From an uncultured bacterium (lineage in GTDB: Bacteria > Patescibacteriota > Patescibacteriia > UBA1558 > GWA2-36-10): 35,703 nucleotides of DNA. Each line of letters starts with the position of its first letter. Position 1 is the stretch's first letter. The notes beneath the pieces were generated by a model. It was not told where the DNA came from, did not search any database, and saw only the letters and a list, made by a program, of their open reading frames with translations. The DNA lies in the NCBI GenBank assembly GCA_903876815.1, contig CAIRBL010000055.1, forward strand, positions 1 to 35,703, written 5' to 3'. Position numbers and translations under genes: made by a program. Below, in pieces: positions 1 through 7,366 of this stretch.

Positions 1-1057
1 AGAATGGTCCAAAAGATAAAATCAAAATTACCAAGTAGGCCGCTAAGAAAACAAGGAAGATTTTTTTATCTTGCCAAAAGGTTTTTTTGTAAAATTTAGT
101 GATTAAAAAAAGCAGTAAGACAAAAATAAAAGTAAACCCAATAAAAGAGTTGCCATTTTGTAGGGAAAAATTGCCAAACCAAGTGGACCATGAGCCCCAA
201 AGTATATGCCATTGTACAGGACGAAGTAAATTGACGGGATCGGCAAAATATAAACTATCAATGTCTTGTATGGTGGGCGTAGGCATTTGTTGGATAAAGT
301 CTTTTTGTTGCCAGAGTAAAAATATTTTCCAGCTAGCAAGGCTCAAAAAGCCCACTAAGCCCCAAAGTATAAGTTTGAAGTAATGTTTGCCTAAGCTCAA
401 AATTTTTTTAAAATTTATGAAGAGTGAATAAATGACTAGTCCGAAGCTTGCAAAAACAAAAGGATAAAAGTCATTGATAGAAGCACAAGCAAGTACAAGG
501 CCAAGCAAAAGAGCGTGACTAGACTTGTTGCTTTGGCGGAATTTTTCATAAAAATATAAAGTAGCCGGCACAAACCACATTTGCAAAAAATTTTGTGTGC
601 CAAACAGGGCATAGATGCTCCACAGGGGTTGAAAAGCAAAAAGTATACCAGCTAGAAAGGCGATGGATTTTTGAAAATTAAGTAACTGAAAAAATTTATA
701 AGTAAAAAAGGCGCAAACACTGACAGATAATAAATAAACGAGATTAAAACTGAAGACTATGTTATGAGCTAATAGATTTATAATAAAAGTTACAACAGAT
801 GTAAACTGAGAATAGGTATGTAAGCCTAAAGGTGTGTGGTGAGGATAAAAAAGGTAATCAGTGTATAAGGAAAAATTGCCAGCCAGAATATTTTTTTCTA
901 AATGCCAAGCATTCCATAAAAAAATTGGTCCATCACTATCATAGGGGGCGATGATGCTAGTGCTAAAATTTAAAAGTAAAGGAAAAGTTAGTACTAAAAA
1001 AATGATAGCGTAAAGTATAAAAATTAACAGTTCATTTTGTATTTTTTTGTTTAGCAT
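1..1057 (-). CDS. Multi-pass membrane protein, GT-C glycosyltransferase-like (3' end cut by window edge)
   Basis: The frame is open from an ATG at 1057 down to base 1 with no stop, so 352 codons are visible and the C-terminus lies outside the window. The product starts with a hydrophobic helix (about residues 8-30). A loop with an Asp-Ser-Asp at residues 40-42 follows, then a Trp/His-rich stretch and many further hydrophobic segments. An acidic DxD-like motif in the first external loop of a polytopic protein is typical of GT-C glycosyltransferases and YfhO-like proteins, which transfer sugars from polyprenyl phosphates at the membrane. The family assignment is inferred from topology only. The gene is divergent from greA. 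No Shine-Dalgarno sequence is seen. Confidence 0.7.
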   Translation of the reverse strand, partial: MLNKKIQNELLIFILYAIIFLVLTFPLLLNFSTSIIAPYDSDGPIFLWNAWHLEKNILAGNFSLYTDYLFYPHHTPLGLHTYSQFTSVVTFIINLLAHNIVFSFNLVYLLSVSVCAFFTYKFFQLLNFQKSIAFLAGILFAFQPLWSIYALFGTQNFLQMWFVPATLYFYEKFRQSNKSSHALLLGLVLACASINDFYPFVFASFGLVIYSLFINFKKILSLGKHYFKLILWGLVGFLSLASWKIFLLWQQKDFIQQMPTPTIQDIDSLYFADPVNLLRPVQWHILWGSWSTWFGNFSLQNGNSFIGFTFIFVLLLFLITKFYKKTFWQDKKIFLVFLAAYLVILILSFGPF

Positions 1058-1173
1058 TTGCTTGATTTTTTGAAACCCTCTTCATTATATCAAAAATTAA
1101 TTTTTTCAGCGATTAAAAAATTTCTTGACTTTTTAGGTCGATCCAAGCTAGTCTTTAAAGTAGATAAAATAAT

Positions 1174-1662
1174 ATGCAGGTACCAATTCGAAAAGCAGGT
1201 GAATATTCAGATTTGAGCTTAGATCCAAAAATGACTGAAGCAAAATTTTTGGAATTAAAAACAGATTTACAAAAATTAACAGAAGTCCATAGACCCAAAT
1301 GGATCAAGGAGATGCGTATTGCTGCAAGTGATGGAGATTTTTCTGAAAATGCAAGTTATCAAATCGCCAAAGCAAAACTCAGGGGAGTTAATCAAAAAAT
1401 TACTGATTTAGAAAAGCTCTTGGCTAAAGTAGAGATTATACATTTGGATACAAACAAGTCAGTGGTACAAGTCGGTAGTGTTGTGACGATAGAAAATGGA
1501 GGTAAGCAAAGCACCTATCAAATTTTAGGCTCAGTAGAAACTAATCCAGCGCAAGGTATCATTTCTTTACATTCGCCTTTGGGGCAGGCTTTGCTCGGGC
1601 AAAACTTAGGTGCAGTGGTTTTGGTGAATGATAGAGAATATCAGATTGTAAAAATTGCTTAA
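1174..1662 (+). CDS. greA: Transcription elongation factor GreA/GreB family
   Basis: The 162-aa length fits the family (about 158 aa). The N-terminal coiled coil carries the signature GDFSENA at residues 54-60; Asp55 and Glu58 match the acidic tip residues that enter the RNA polymerase secondary channel and stimulate cleavage of backtracked transcripts. The C-terminal FKBP-like domain ends with a recognisable block, SPLGQALLGQ, near residues 130-139. The first 20 residues are longer than usual, so the Met at residue 20 is a possible alternative start. No Shine-Dalgarno precedes the first ATG, and an AT-rich -10-like stretch lies just before it. A clear terminator follows. Confidence 0.93.
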   Translation: MQVPIRKAGEYSDLSLDPKMTEAKFLELKTDLQKLTEVHRPKWIKEMRIAASDGDFSENASYQIAKAKLRGVNQKITDLEKLLAKVEIIHLDTNKSVVQVGSVVTIENGGKQSTYQILGSVETNPAQGIISLHSPLGQALLGQNLGAVVLVNDREYQIVKIA

Positions 1663-1670
1663 AAACAAAA

Positions 1671-1695
1671 AACGCCAATAGTTGGCGTTTTTTGA
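1671..1695 (+). terminator. Rho-independent terminator after greA
   Basis: The arms AACGCCAA and TTGGCGTT pair perfectly around a 3-base loop, followed by a T-run. The mirror-image A-run upstream means it could also stop the minus-strand small gene at 1705-1827. Confidence 0.88.
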
Positions 1696-1704
1696 GGAAA
1701 TAAT

Positions 1705-1827
1705 TTATTTACTGTGTTTCTTTTTAGCTTTTGCTTCGAGCATAGCTTTTTTGATTTCTAGTCTTTTTTTGGTTTTTTTAGAACTAGATTTTTGTGGTCT
1801 ACCGACTGCGTGTAATCTTTTTGCCAT
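1705..1827 (-). CDS. Tiny lysine-rich basic protein (40 aa)
   Basis: An ATG at 1827 opens a 40-codon frame ending in TAA at 1705-1707. The product begins MAKRLHAVGRPQKSSSKK and is nearly half Lys/Arg, with an alternating charge pattern in its second half that would form a basic helix. It resembles small ribosomal or nucleic-acid-binding proteins in composition, but I recognise no family. A TATAAT on the minus strand (1843-1848) lies 15 bases before the start, and the frame stops just before the bidirectional hairpin after greA. Both points suggest a real, independently transcribed gene. No Shine-Dalgarno is present. Confidence 0.6.
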   Translation of the reverse strand: MAKRLHAVGRPQKSSSKKTKKRLEIKKAMLEAKAKKKHSK

Positions 1828-1943
1828 AAAAATTTTATATTAATTATAAGCTATTTTAGCTGAATTTATGAATAAAAGCAAGAGATTGATATTTTCAGTC
1901 TTTTGGAGTGGCATTTTTTTAGTCTTTTTGATATCATAATGGC

Positions 1944-3089
1944 ATGAAAAAGCTGTGGTTAATTTTGGTATATGCTTTTGCCATTTTTGGCTTTGTGATG
2001 CTGACTGGTTTTTTAGCAGTGATGTTTGGTTTGACTGATGTAGCCGGCAAGACAGATGAGCATAGCGCAGCTTATAATGATTTTGCTGCCCAAACAAAAG
2101 ATTTATTGGAGCCAGCAGAAGCTGCAAACACTACTAGTACAGATGGCTTGATAGGCAAAATTGATGAGCAAATAGATATTTTGGAAGAAATAAAAACTCG
2201 AGAAAAAGAAAATTTGTGTAAGATATTTGTTGCCTCTCAAACAGCAGATTATAATGCTAAAAATATTTTTGACGCTTACAAAAAATATTCTTCTAGAGAG
2301 TTGTTGGATAAAATGCTTTTTGCGTTGCAACTGAAAAAAGACATGCCAAGCTTTGAGCAACAAACCAAAGAATGTATGGATAAGGGTATTGATGAAAATA
2401 TGCTGTTGGCTCAATTTGTTGAAACGAAAGATGCAAATGTTTTTGTCTGGCAAGACAGTGAGCATTGGCGTATTATCAAAGAAGGTTTAACCCGAGATAA
2501 GGATAAAATAAATGAAGCTGCTAAAATTGCTGGCACAGATCCTAGAGAAATAGCAGCAATAACCATTGTAGAGCAGCTTAGACTTTATTATACTCAACGG
2601 GAATTATTTGAAAAAATATTTAAGCCTTTAAAAATTTTAGCTAGCGCCAATAAAATGGCTTGGGGAATCATGGCCATAAAAGAAAAGACAGCTGTGCAAA
2701 TAGAGGCTAATTTGCAAGATGAAAAATCGCCATATTATTTAGGCAAAGAGCTAGAAAACATTTTGAAGTTTAAAAGCTCTAATACTAGCAATGAAAGATA
2801 TGCGCGTTTGACAAATGAGAAAGATCATTTTTATTCTTATCTCTATGGCGCTTTGTATATCAAACAAATAGAAACTCAGTGGCAATTACAAGGTTTTGAT
2901 ATCAGCGATAGGCCAGAAATTATCGCTACGATTTTTAATATTGGTTTTAAAAATTCTGTACCAAAAGCCAATCCTTTAGTTGGCGGCTCTACGATGAATA
3001 TTTTGGGCCAAACTTATAGTTTTGGAGGATTAGCACATGAGTTTTATTATTCTGGAGAAATGGCAGATGTCTTTCCTTTTGAAAAATAA
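1944..3089 (+). CDS. Exported lysozyme-like (lytic transglycosylase fold) protein
   Basis: This is a 381-aa protein with an N-terminal hydrophobic signal or anchor (about residues 4-30). A charged helical region with a probable coiled coil follows (about 70-95). The second half has the order expected for a lysozyme-like domain: a helix with a Glu (AAITIVEQLRLYY, around residues 205-217), a segment reading MAWGIMAIKEKTA that resembles the active-site-proximal segment of Slt-type transglycosylases, and a C-terminal NIGF plus GGS block. The role would be cleavage of peptidoglycan outside the membrane. The family is inferred from motif layout, and the catalytic Glu is not proven. It stands alone between greA and the tRNA cluster. 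Confidence 0.55.
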   Translation: MKKLWLILVYAFAIFGFVMLTGFLAVMFGLTDVAGKTDEHSAAYNDFAAQTKDLLEPAEAANTTSTDGLIGKIDEQIDILEEIKTREKENLCKIFVASQTADYNAKNIFDAYKKYSSRELLDKMLFALQLKKDMPSFEQQTKECMDKGIDENMLLAQFVETKDANVFVWQDSEHWRIIKEGLTRDKDKINEAAKIAGTDPREIAAITIVEQLRLYYTQRELFEKIFKPLKILASANKMAWGIMAIKEKTAVQIEANLQDEKSPYYLGKELENILKFKSSNTSNERYARLTNEKDHFYSYLYGALYIKQIETQWQLQGFDISDRPEIIATIFNIGFKNSVPKANPLVGGSTMNILGQTYSFGGLAHEFYYSGEMADVFPFEK

Positions 3090-3129
3090 AAAAACAACTT
3101 TTTCTTTAAATATCTAAGCAAGCTTTATA

Positions 3130-3158
3130 TTGACTTATATAGTCTTTATTGTTATACT
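3130..3158 (+). promoter_or_regulatory. Promoter of the tRNA cluster
   Basis: TTGACT at 3130-3135, a 17-bp spacer and TATACT at 3153-3158 are near-consensus sigma-70 elements. The predicted start, near 3165, is about 14 bases before tRNA-Arg. Confidence 0.8.
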
Positions 3159-3178
3159 AGGGCTTGTTTTAATGTCCG

Positions 3179-3253
3179 GTCCCTATAGTTCAACGGATAG
3201 AACAGCAGCCTTCTAAGCTGTCAATGTAGGTTCGATTCCTACTGGGGACACCA
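3179..3253 (+). tRNA. tRNA-Arg (anticodon TCT)
   Basis: The acceptor arms GTCCCTA and TGGGGAC pair (one G-T). The D stem is GTTC/GAAC, the anticodon loop is CTTCTAA giving TCT, and the T arm is GTAGG TTCGATT CCTAC. The 3' CCA is encoded (3251-3253). It reads AGA codons. Confidence 0.95.
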
Positions 3254-3258
3254 TTTTT

Positions 3259-3306
3259 GCCCTTATAGCTCAGTTGGTACCTGCCTGCCGGCAGGCAGGG
3301 AGCAGT
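3259..3306 (+). pseudogene. Truncated tRNA-Lys 5' fragment interrupted by a palindrome
   Basis: Bases 3259-3279 equal the first 21 bases of the intact tRNA-Lys at 3561. A 20-bp palindrome follows, and then 3300-3306 (GAGCAGT) continue the tRNA exactly where it left off. The fragment therefore holds 28 bases of tRNA sequence split in the D loop, after which homology stops and the GIY-YIG gene begins. It cannot make a tRNA. It looks like one end of an insertion that duplicated the 5' part of the gene. Confidence 0.85.
3280..3299. repeat. Perfect 20-bp palindrome CCTGCCTGCCGGCAGGCAGG
   Basis: This self-complementary, GC-rich sequence sits in the D-loop part of the tRNA-Lys fragment, 13 bases before the GIY-YIG start codon. 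Read in the gene's frame it gives Pro-Ala-Cys-Arg-Gln-Ala-Gly. From memory, such peptides are often annotated at the start of ORFs in related genomes, which would fit a dispersed element. Confidence 0.9.
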
Positions 3307-3312
3307 AAGTAT

Positions 3313-3570
3313 ATGAAAAACGATTATTATGTGTATGCTATTTATAGCATAAAAAATAGTTCTATTTATGTTGGATTATCTGCTAGTCCTGAAAAAAGAT
3401 TACAAGGGCACAATTATGGGATGACTAAATCAACCAAACCACATCGCCCTTGGGCAATGTTTTACAAAGAAAAAATTGGTGATAGAGTAAACGCTAGAAA
3501 AAAAGAGAAATATTTAAAATCAGGTATAGGTAAAGAATTTTTAAAATCATTATTGCATAAGCCCTTATAG
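3313..3570 (+). CDS. Short GIY-YIG family nuclease
   Basis: The 85-aa product has the GIY-YIG endonuclease core: YVY at residues 6-8 (GIY position), YVG at 19-21 (YIG position), Arg29, and Glu65 as the likely metal-binding residue in the C-terminal helix KKEKYLKS. It is a stand-alone catalytic domain with no DNA-binding module, like the small UvrC-type GIY-YIG proteins. I chose the ATG at 3313 because the longer frame from 3274 reads through the tRNA fragment and palindrome. The stop codon TAG (3568-3570) and the last three codons lie inside the 5' end of the intact tRNA-Lys. The gene fills the space between the two tRNA-Lys 5' copies, which suggests that it moves with them. Confidence 0.85.
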   Translation: MKNDYYVYAIYSIKNSSIYVGLSASPEKRLQGHNYGMTKSTKPHRPWAMFYKEKIGDRVNARKKEKYLKSGIGKEFLKSLLHKPL

Positions 3571-3636
3571 CTCAGTTGGTAGAGCAGTTGCCTCTTAAGC
3601 AAACGGTCGCAGGTTCAAGTCCTGCTGGGGGCACCA
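3561..3636 (+). tRNA. tRNA-Lys (anticodon CTT)
   Basis: The acceptor arm is GCCCTTA/TGGGGGC with two G-T pairs. The D stem is GCTC/GAGC, the anticodon loop CTCTTAA gives CTT, the T arm is GCAGG TTCAAGT CCTGC, and CCA is encoded. The first anticodon-stem pair is a G-A mismatch. Its first 28 bases are duplicated at 3259-3306, on the far side of the GIY-YIG gene. Confidence 0.93.
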
Positions 3637-3648
3637 TTTGATTTTCAT

Positions 3649-3723
3649 GGTGGCTATAGTTTAGCGGTAGAACAGCGGGTTGTGGTCCCGTTAGTCAGGG
3701 TTCGACTCCCTGTAGCCACCCCA
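3649..3723 (+). tRNA. tRNA-His (anticodon GTG)
   Basis: The acceptor arm GTGGCTA/TAGCCAC is preceded by the extra G at 3649 (position -1) and followed by C73, as expected for tRNA-His. The loop TTGTGGT gives GTG. CCA is encoded at 3721-3723. Its 3' end overlaps the end of the serine recombinase gene on the other strand, and it is the likely integration site of the element to its right. Confidence 0.95.
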
Positions 3724-5238
3724 TACCATAGGTTTTATAAATTTATGATACCCAACAAATTCCCCTTTTATAAGGGGTTTTTGTATTTCTTGTAAAAGTT
3801 TATAAGGTTCAGTTGGTATGGCTTCGACAATTTCCTGATTTTCAACAATAAACTTTTCCCAAAAGAAATTTAGATAATTTCTCTTGCCCTCAGGCTCACT
3901 CTGTTTATAGCTAGTATAAACATTTTTACTAAACTCAACAAGATCTTCAAACTTACCAATATCAAATTTACTATTAGAGCTTAGACGATTAATTTCAGCC
4001 TCTATTAACTCTAGATCAATGCTAATTTTTTCCGATTGTCTTTTATAGGTCGCTTCTGTAATTTGGCTATTAATTAATAAATCTTCAATACGATTTCTTT
4101 TTTTGGTCAACTCTGCTTTATGATAATTTAATTCAGTAATATGTTTATCATTAGCTTTATGGTAATTATCATAGTAGTATTTTAAACCAATGATCAATTT
4201 ATTAAAAAATTCTTCACTAAAAGTTACTTCTCGAAATTTTTCAGCTACTTGTGCTTCTAAGTCTGCCATTGGCACATTGCGACTTGAGTGGCACTTTTTA
4301 CCTCTGGTGCAGTGATAATAGGCGTAAGTTTTTTTTGATGGTTTGAAATGATACTCAGCCGTAAACCTACGACCACAACTACAAAAAATAAAACCATTAA
4401 GCAAAAAATTGTGTTTTCTCTCGTAGCTTTTTCTGGCAACTCTGACACCTAAAATACTTTGTGCCATTACAAAGGTTTCTTTACTAATGATTGGCTCATG
4501 TTTACCTTTCCAGATTTTTTGATCCCATCGGAAATCGCCATAATAGAAAGGATTTTTTAGCAAATAATAAAATTTACTTAATGCCAATTTACCACCTCGT
4601 TTTCCCCTTAAACCTTTACGGTAAAGTATCTCATTGATATTTTCCGCACCATGGTTACCAGTGACATACATGTCAAAAGCCATTTTAATTAAAGGTACTA
4701 TATTTTTATCAGGGACTATAATTCTGTCGCCATTGTTATTAACAACGTTAGAGTAGCCAAGTGGTGCTAAGCGTGGGTACCAACCACTCAATGCTTTTTC
4801 TTCAAGACCTTTTTTGGTTTTACGACCAGTAAGCCCAGACTGGAAAGCATTAAATCCGGCTAGTATCGTATCTACCATTATGCCCTCTGGCGAGTCATCT
4901 ATAAAAGGTTGCGAGATGGAAATTATTTTGCAATTTAATTTTTTGAAGAAGGCTCTAATCGTAAGATGGTCAAGGGTATTTCTCGCTAAACGATCTGTGT
5001 CTTGGACTAAAACTGCATAAATATTTTTATTATCTTCAATATACTCTTGCATAGCCCGTAAGGCTGGGCGATTGGTGTTAGTGGCAGACTTTCCGGGGTC
5101 TTCAAAGATTTTAATAACTTTTAAATCTTCTCTTTTAGCGTATTCTTGGCAAATTCTCTTTTGCACACTTAAAGAATAGCGATCATCTTGCGCCTGCTCT
5201 TCTGTCGACACTCTTGAATATATTACTGCTTGCTTCAT
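3691..5238 (-). CDS. Large serine recombinase / integrase
   Basis: The 515-aa protein has the resolvase catalytic domain first (about 1-145), with nucleophile Ser11 in YSRVSTEEQ and DRLAR at 82-86. The recombinase domain follows (about 160-265), then a zinc ribbon with Cys286, Cys288, Cys310 and Cys316. A long coiled coil lies at about 365-425, the region that controls directionality in this family. The length is typical of large serine recombinases, which join attP and attB without needing supercoiling. The last ten codons (WGGYRESNPD) are templated by the 3' half of tRNA-His on the opposite strand. The gene therefore abuts its own attachment site, as in many tRNA-targeted elements. No Shine-Dalgarno precedes the ATG at 5238. 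Confidence 0.95.
   Translation of the reverse strand: MKQAVIYSRVSTEEQAQDDRYSLSVQKRICQEYAKREDLKVIKIFEDPGKSATNTNRPALRAMQEYIEDNKNIYAVLVQDTDRLARNTLDHLTIRAFFKKLNCKIISISQPFIDDSPEGIMVDTILAGFNAFQSGLTGRKTKKGLEEKALSGWYPRLAPLGYSNVVNNNGDRIIVPDKNIVPLIKMAFDMYVTGNHGAENINEILYRKGLRGKRGGKLALSKFYYLLKNPFYYGDFRWDQKIWKGKHEPIISKETFVMAQSILGVRVARKSYERKHNFLLNGFIFCSCGRRFTAEYHFKPSKKTYAYYHCTRGKKCHSSRNVPMADLEAQVAEKFREVTFSEEFFNKLIIGLKYYYDNYHKANDKHITELNYHKAELTKKRNRIEDLLINSQITEATYKRQSEKISIDLELIEAEINRLSSNSKFDIGKFEDLVEFSKNVYTSYKQSEPEGKRNYLNFFWEKFIVENQEIVEAIPTEPYKLLQEIQKPLIKGEFVGYHKFIKPMVWGGYRESNPD
3761..3783 (+). terminator. Plus-strand terminator downstream of tRNA-His, inside the recombinase 3' coding region
   Basis: The arms CCCCTT and AAGGGG are followed by TTTTTG. 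It would end tRNA-cluster transcripts after integration and shield the antisense recombinase gene. The position inside a coding region makes it less certain. Confidence 0.5.
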
Positions 5239-5711
5239 TTTGAGGTATTTTTTGTCTGAAAGGTTATTTATTACCTACAGGCCCACAAACCACGCTTAGA
5301 ACTGCTACAAATGGCTAAGGCGACAAGTTAAAGGAATGGCTGGCTGGTAGGCTAAATTATTATTTTTATAATATAATCCTCTTGAGTTTTAATCTACTAA
5401 AAAATGGTCAATATTGTTTTTGTCCTACTCGGGGGAAACAGAATCCGATTTCAAAAAGCGAGTACGGGGGGGATATTTATATAATACCCACCCCGTAAAG
5501 CAGACAGGAGCTTCTGGTAAATCTTTGGGAACGCCTCTAGATTTCAAAAACCTTACTGAAATTATTTTTTGACTCCGGCTTAAAATAAATAGCTTAAATG
5601 CTTAACTATATATTAATTAATATTTATTTAAATAGCATATTAATCTTTAAAAGCAATAACATATGTATTTAAATGCATATAATGTAACTATATATAGTTA
5701 ATATATAAGAG
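5239..5711. other. Non-coding stretch with three tandem inverted repeats and an AT-rich repeat block
   Basis: No convincing gene lies in these 473 bases. Bases 5426-5544 hold three successive stems: TACTCG/CGAGTA (5426-5464), TACGGGG/CCCCGTA (5463-5497) and AAATCT/AGATTT (5519-5544). Bases 5590-5710 are almost pure A+T, with repeats of TAACTATATAT (5603-5613, 5685-5695) and TATTTAAAT (5625-5633, 5666-5674), plus the 16-bp palindrome TAACTATATATAGTTA (5685-5700). The first part could be a structured RNA. The second could be a promoter/operator region or an origin-like site of the element. Confidence 0.55.
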
Positions 5712-6113
5712 CTAGAATTTTATATCGTCGACATTGACTTCTGGTTCAACGTCAGACTCCTGAGTCATTGACACCGCTGGAGTTGGTGCTTGCTCGCCAA
5801 GTTTTTGTCTATAATACTTATCATTGGCAATCTGATACTCTTTAAAAATTTTGACTTTGACTTGTTGCCAGATCTCTTTGTCATTGATTCTTACCAGCTC
5901 TATCCATTTACCGCCAGCGTTGACAGCAGGTGCTTGGATCCAGACATAATCAGAGGTGTCTCGGTCAAGTTTGTCGGATCTTGTTACCCTAAACCCTTTG
6001 ATTATAAAGCCAAGATACTCAAGTTCTACTGTGGCAAGCAGGATGCCCTCATTTTTTACCTGAAGTCTGTGAACCTTAATGTTCTCGATGTTTATTACTT
6101 TTTCTTCTCTCAT
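5712..6113 (-). CDS. SpoVG-like protein (tentative)
   Basis: This 133-aa protein has an N-terminal 100 residues that follow the SpoVG layout. A first strand reads IKVHRLQVKNEG, then comes a hydrophobic hairpin (ILLATVELEYLGFIIKGFRV), then a YVWIQAPAV segment where SpoVG has VAMPS, and a final helix ending KIFKEY. SpoVG proteins are small nucleic-acid-binding regulators, often carried by phages and plasmids. The last 30 residues are acidic and probably disordered. The match is by pattern only and remote. The start at 6113 lies inside the preceding 47-codon gene (38-base overlap, different frame), which suggests translational coupling. No clear terminator follows. Confidence 0.45.
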   Translation of the reverse strand: MREEKVINIENIKVHRLQVKNEGILLATVELEYLGFIIKGFRVTRSDKLDRDTSDYVWIQAPAVNAGGKWIELVRINDKEIWQQVKVKIFKEYQIANDKYYRQKLGEQAPTPAVSMTQESDVEPEVNVDDIKF

Positions 6114-6219
6114 ACTTGTTATTTTTTAAATTGATTAAATGATTTTTAAATAATAAACTAGCCAACCAGTTGATTAGCTCTTCCTCGGGTATTTTTTGTG
6201 GGGTTACTTTTTTAGGCAT
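6076..6219 (-). CDS. Short hypothetical basic protein (47 aa)
   Basis: I place the start at the ATG at 6219. The longer frame from a GTG at 6321 would be translated through the terminator hairpin at 6264-6294. A minus-strand -10-like TATAGT lies a little upstream. The product has a hydrophobic patch (ELINWLASLLF) and a strongly basic tail (KYERRKSNKHREH). It overlaps the SpoVG-like gene by 38 bases. I recognise no family; its best support is its position in an apparent two-gene unit. Confidence 0.4.
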   Translation of the reverse strand: MPKKVTPQKIPEEELINWLASLLFKNHLINLKNNKYERRKSNKHREH

Positions 6220-6259
6220 ATTTTTGTTGGCCTCTACTATATATGGTGAATAATCGTTA

Positions 6260-6295
6260 TAAAACAAAAAAGCCCTTATTTTAAAAGGCTTTAAG
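6260..6295 (-). terminator. Terminator after the 270-aa hypothetical gene
   Basis: On the minus strand AAAGCCTTTT and AAGGGCTTT form a hairpin followed by a T-run. It lies just below the stop at 6324 and separates that gene from the two small genes downstream. Confidence 0.7.
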
Positions 6296-6323
6296 CTGTA
6301 TAGAACCGCTAGTGAATTCACCG

Positions 6324-7136
6324 CTATTCAGGAATTAGTTGTATTTTTATTTCATAGCATTTGTTTTGCCTATAAGGGTAGAACGGATCATTAGTTATTC
6401 CGAAGGCATTCCGTAAAGTTTGAGCTAGTAATTGTTTAGATTTTTTAAGCATAGGTGAGGCTAAAGAATCGGACCATGATGTTTTGCCATCGTTTGAAGA
6501 AAGACCCTTAAGGAGCACCCATTGTAAATTTGGCTTTCTTTTTCTTTTGTCCATAAAACCTAGTTGCGCATAGTTAACCTTAATTGTTTTATTTATGCCG
6601 TTTTTATCTATAATAACGTTAACATCATGACCATCAATAAATTTTATTGTGATATTTTCCCAGCTAATATTTTCGGGCAGATCTAATAATTTAACTATTT
6701 CTTCAACTTTCTTTTTTGGTGCGGGAGTTGTTTTTTGAAGAATGTTATCAATTTTTTTGCAATTCAGGTCATTAAAATTAAGGACTAGTAAAAAATATTT
6801 TTCTCCAACATAATCAGTTGCGTGTTCTTTGTGATGTTCCATGGCCTGATAATAATTATCAAGAACTACTGGGTCATATGCTATTTCTAGCTCACTGGGT
6901 TTCTGGGGTTCATTTATATTAGGCTCAGTAACCCTAATAGTTTTGACAGTGAAATTATTTAAAGCGCCACTTTGTGTCAATTTATTTAATATCTCCATGT
7001 AAGCATCGTATATTGCTGATTCATCAATATTGCACAAGACAATCTCAATAATAGGAGCATCGCTGGACGCTGCTTTCTTAATATTGTTCAATAAATTTAA
7101 GACTAGTCGCCTTTTTATATTATTTACATTACTCAT
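6324..7136 (-). CDS. Hypothetical protein with possible C-terminal winged-helix domain
   Basis: The 270-aa product has no membrane segment or signal peptide. The N-terminal half is mixed alpha/beta and contains a pattern like an AAA or NTPase accessory domain, but I see no P-loop. The C-terminal third (about 160-270) has a strand-rich segment (KFIDGHDVNVIID), then WVLLKGLSS, a Lys/Leu helix, and LRNAFGITNDPFYPY, the layout of a winged-helix DNA-binding domain. I chose the ATG at 7136; an in-frame TTG sits three codons upstream. A minus-strand TATAAT lies in the leader (near 7170). The function is unknown. Position in the integrated element suggests a regulator or replication-associated role, which is inference. 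Confidence 0.6.
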   Translation of the reverse strand: MSNVNNIKRRLVLNLLNNIKKAASSDAPIIEIVLCNIDESAIYDAYMEILNKLTQSGALNNFTVKTIRVTEPNINEPQKPSELEIAYDPVVLDNYYQAMEHHKEHATDYVGEKYFLLVLNFNDLNCKKIDNILQKTTPAPKKKVEEIVKLLDLPENISWENITIKFIDGHDVNVIIDKNGINKTIKVNYAQLGFMDKRKRKPNLQWVLLKGLSSNDGKTSWSDSLASPMLKKSKQLLAQTLRNAFGITNDPFYPYRQNKCYEIKIQLIPE

Positions 7137-7317
7137 GCTAGACAAATTATTTTGTTTGATAGCTAATTATACATTGTACTAAGGTTTTGTATGTTGCCCA
7201 AGGTAAACTAATGAATCTGAAGGTTTTGCGGGCTTGTACGGGTATGTTTAAACCCGAGAAGTATCAAGTTTATAGGTAAACACCTGACCACAGGCACCCC
7301 AGCTTATTTTACAACCA

Positions 7318-7344
7318 AAAAACCACCCTTACAAGGTGGTTTAT
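7318..7344 (-). terminator. Terminator after the 62-aa membrane protein gene
   Basis: The arms AACCACC and GGTGGTT pair perfectly. On the minus strand a T-run follows. Its symmetry may let it act in both directions. Confidence 0.8.
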
Positions 7345-7366
7345 TAAAATAGTTTTGATATTTGTA

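Noticed and set aside
1125..1155. Possible greA promoter with TTGACT at 1125-1130
   Set aside because: No acceptable -10 lies 16-18 bp downstream; the AT-rich stretch by the ATG is too far.
2103..2465. 120-codon minus-strand frame
   Set aside because: Phe/Cys-rich antisense shadow of the lysozyme-like gene.
3274..3312. N-terminal extension of the GIY-YIG protein (MVPACRQAG...)
   Set aside because: It is translated from a tRNA fragment and a palindrome; the domain begins right after the ATG at 3313.
3179..3636. Group I intron in tRNA-Lys
   Set aside because: The downstream tRNA-Lys is complete by itself, so the upstream fragment is a duplicate and not an exon.
6220..6321. GTG-started extension of the 47-aa gene
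   Set aside because: It would be translated through a terminator hairpin, and the start would have to lie directly after the preceding stop.
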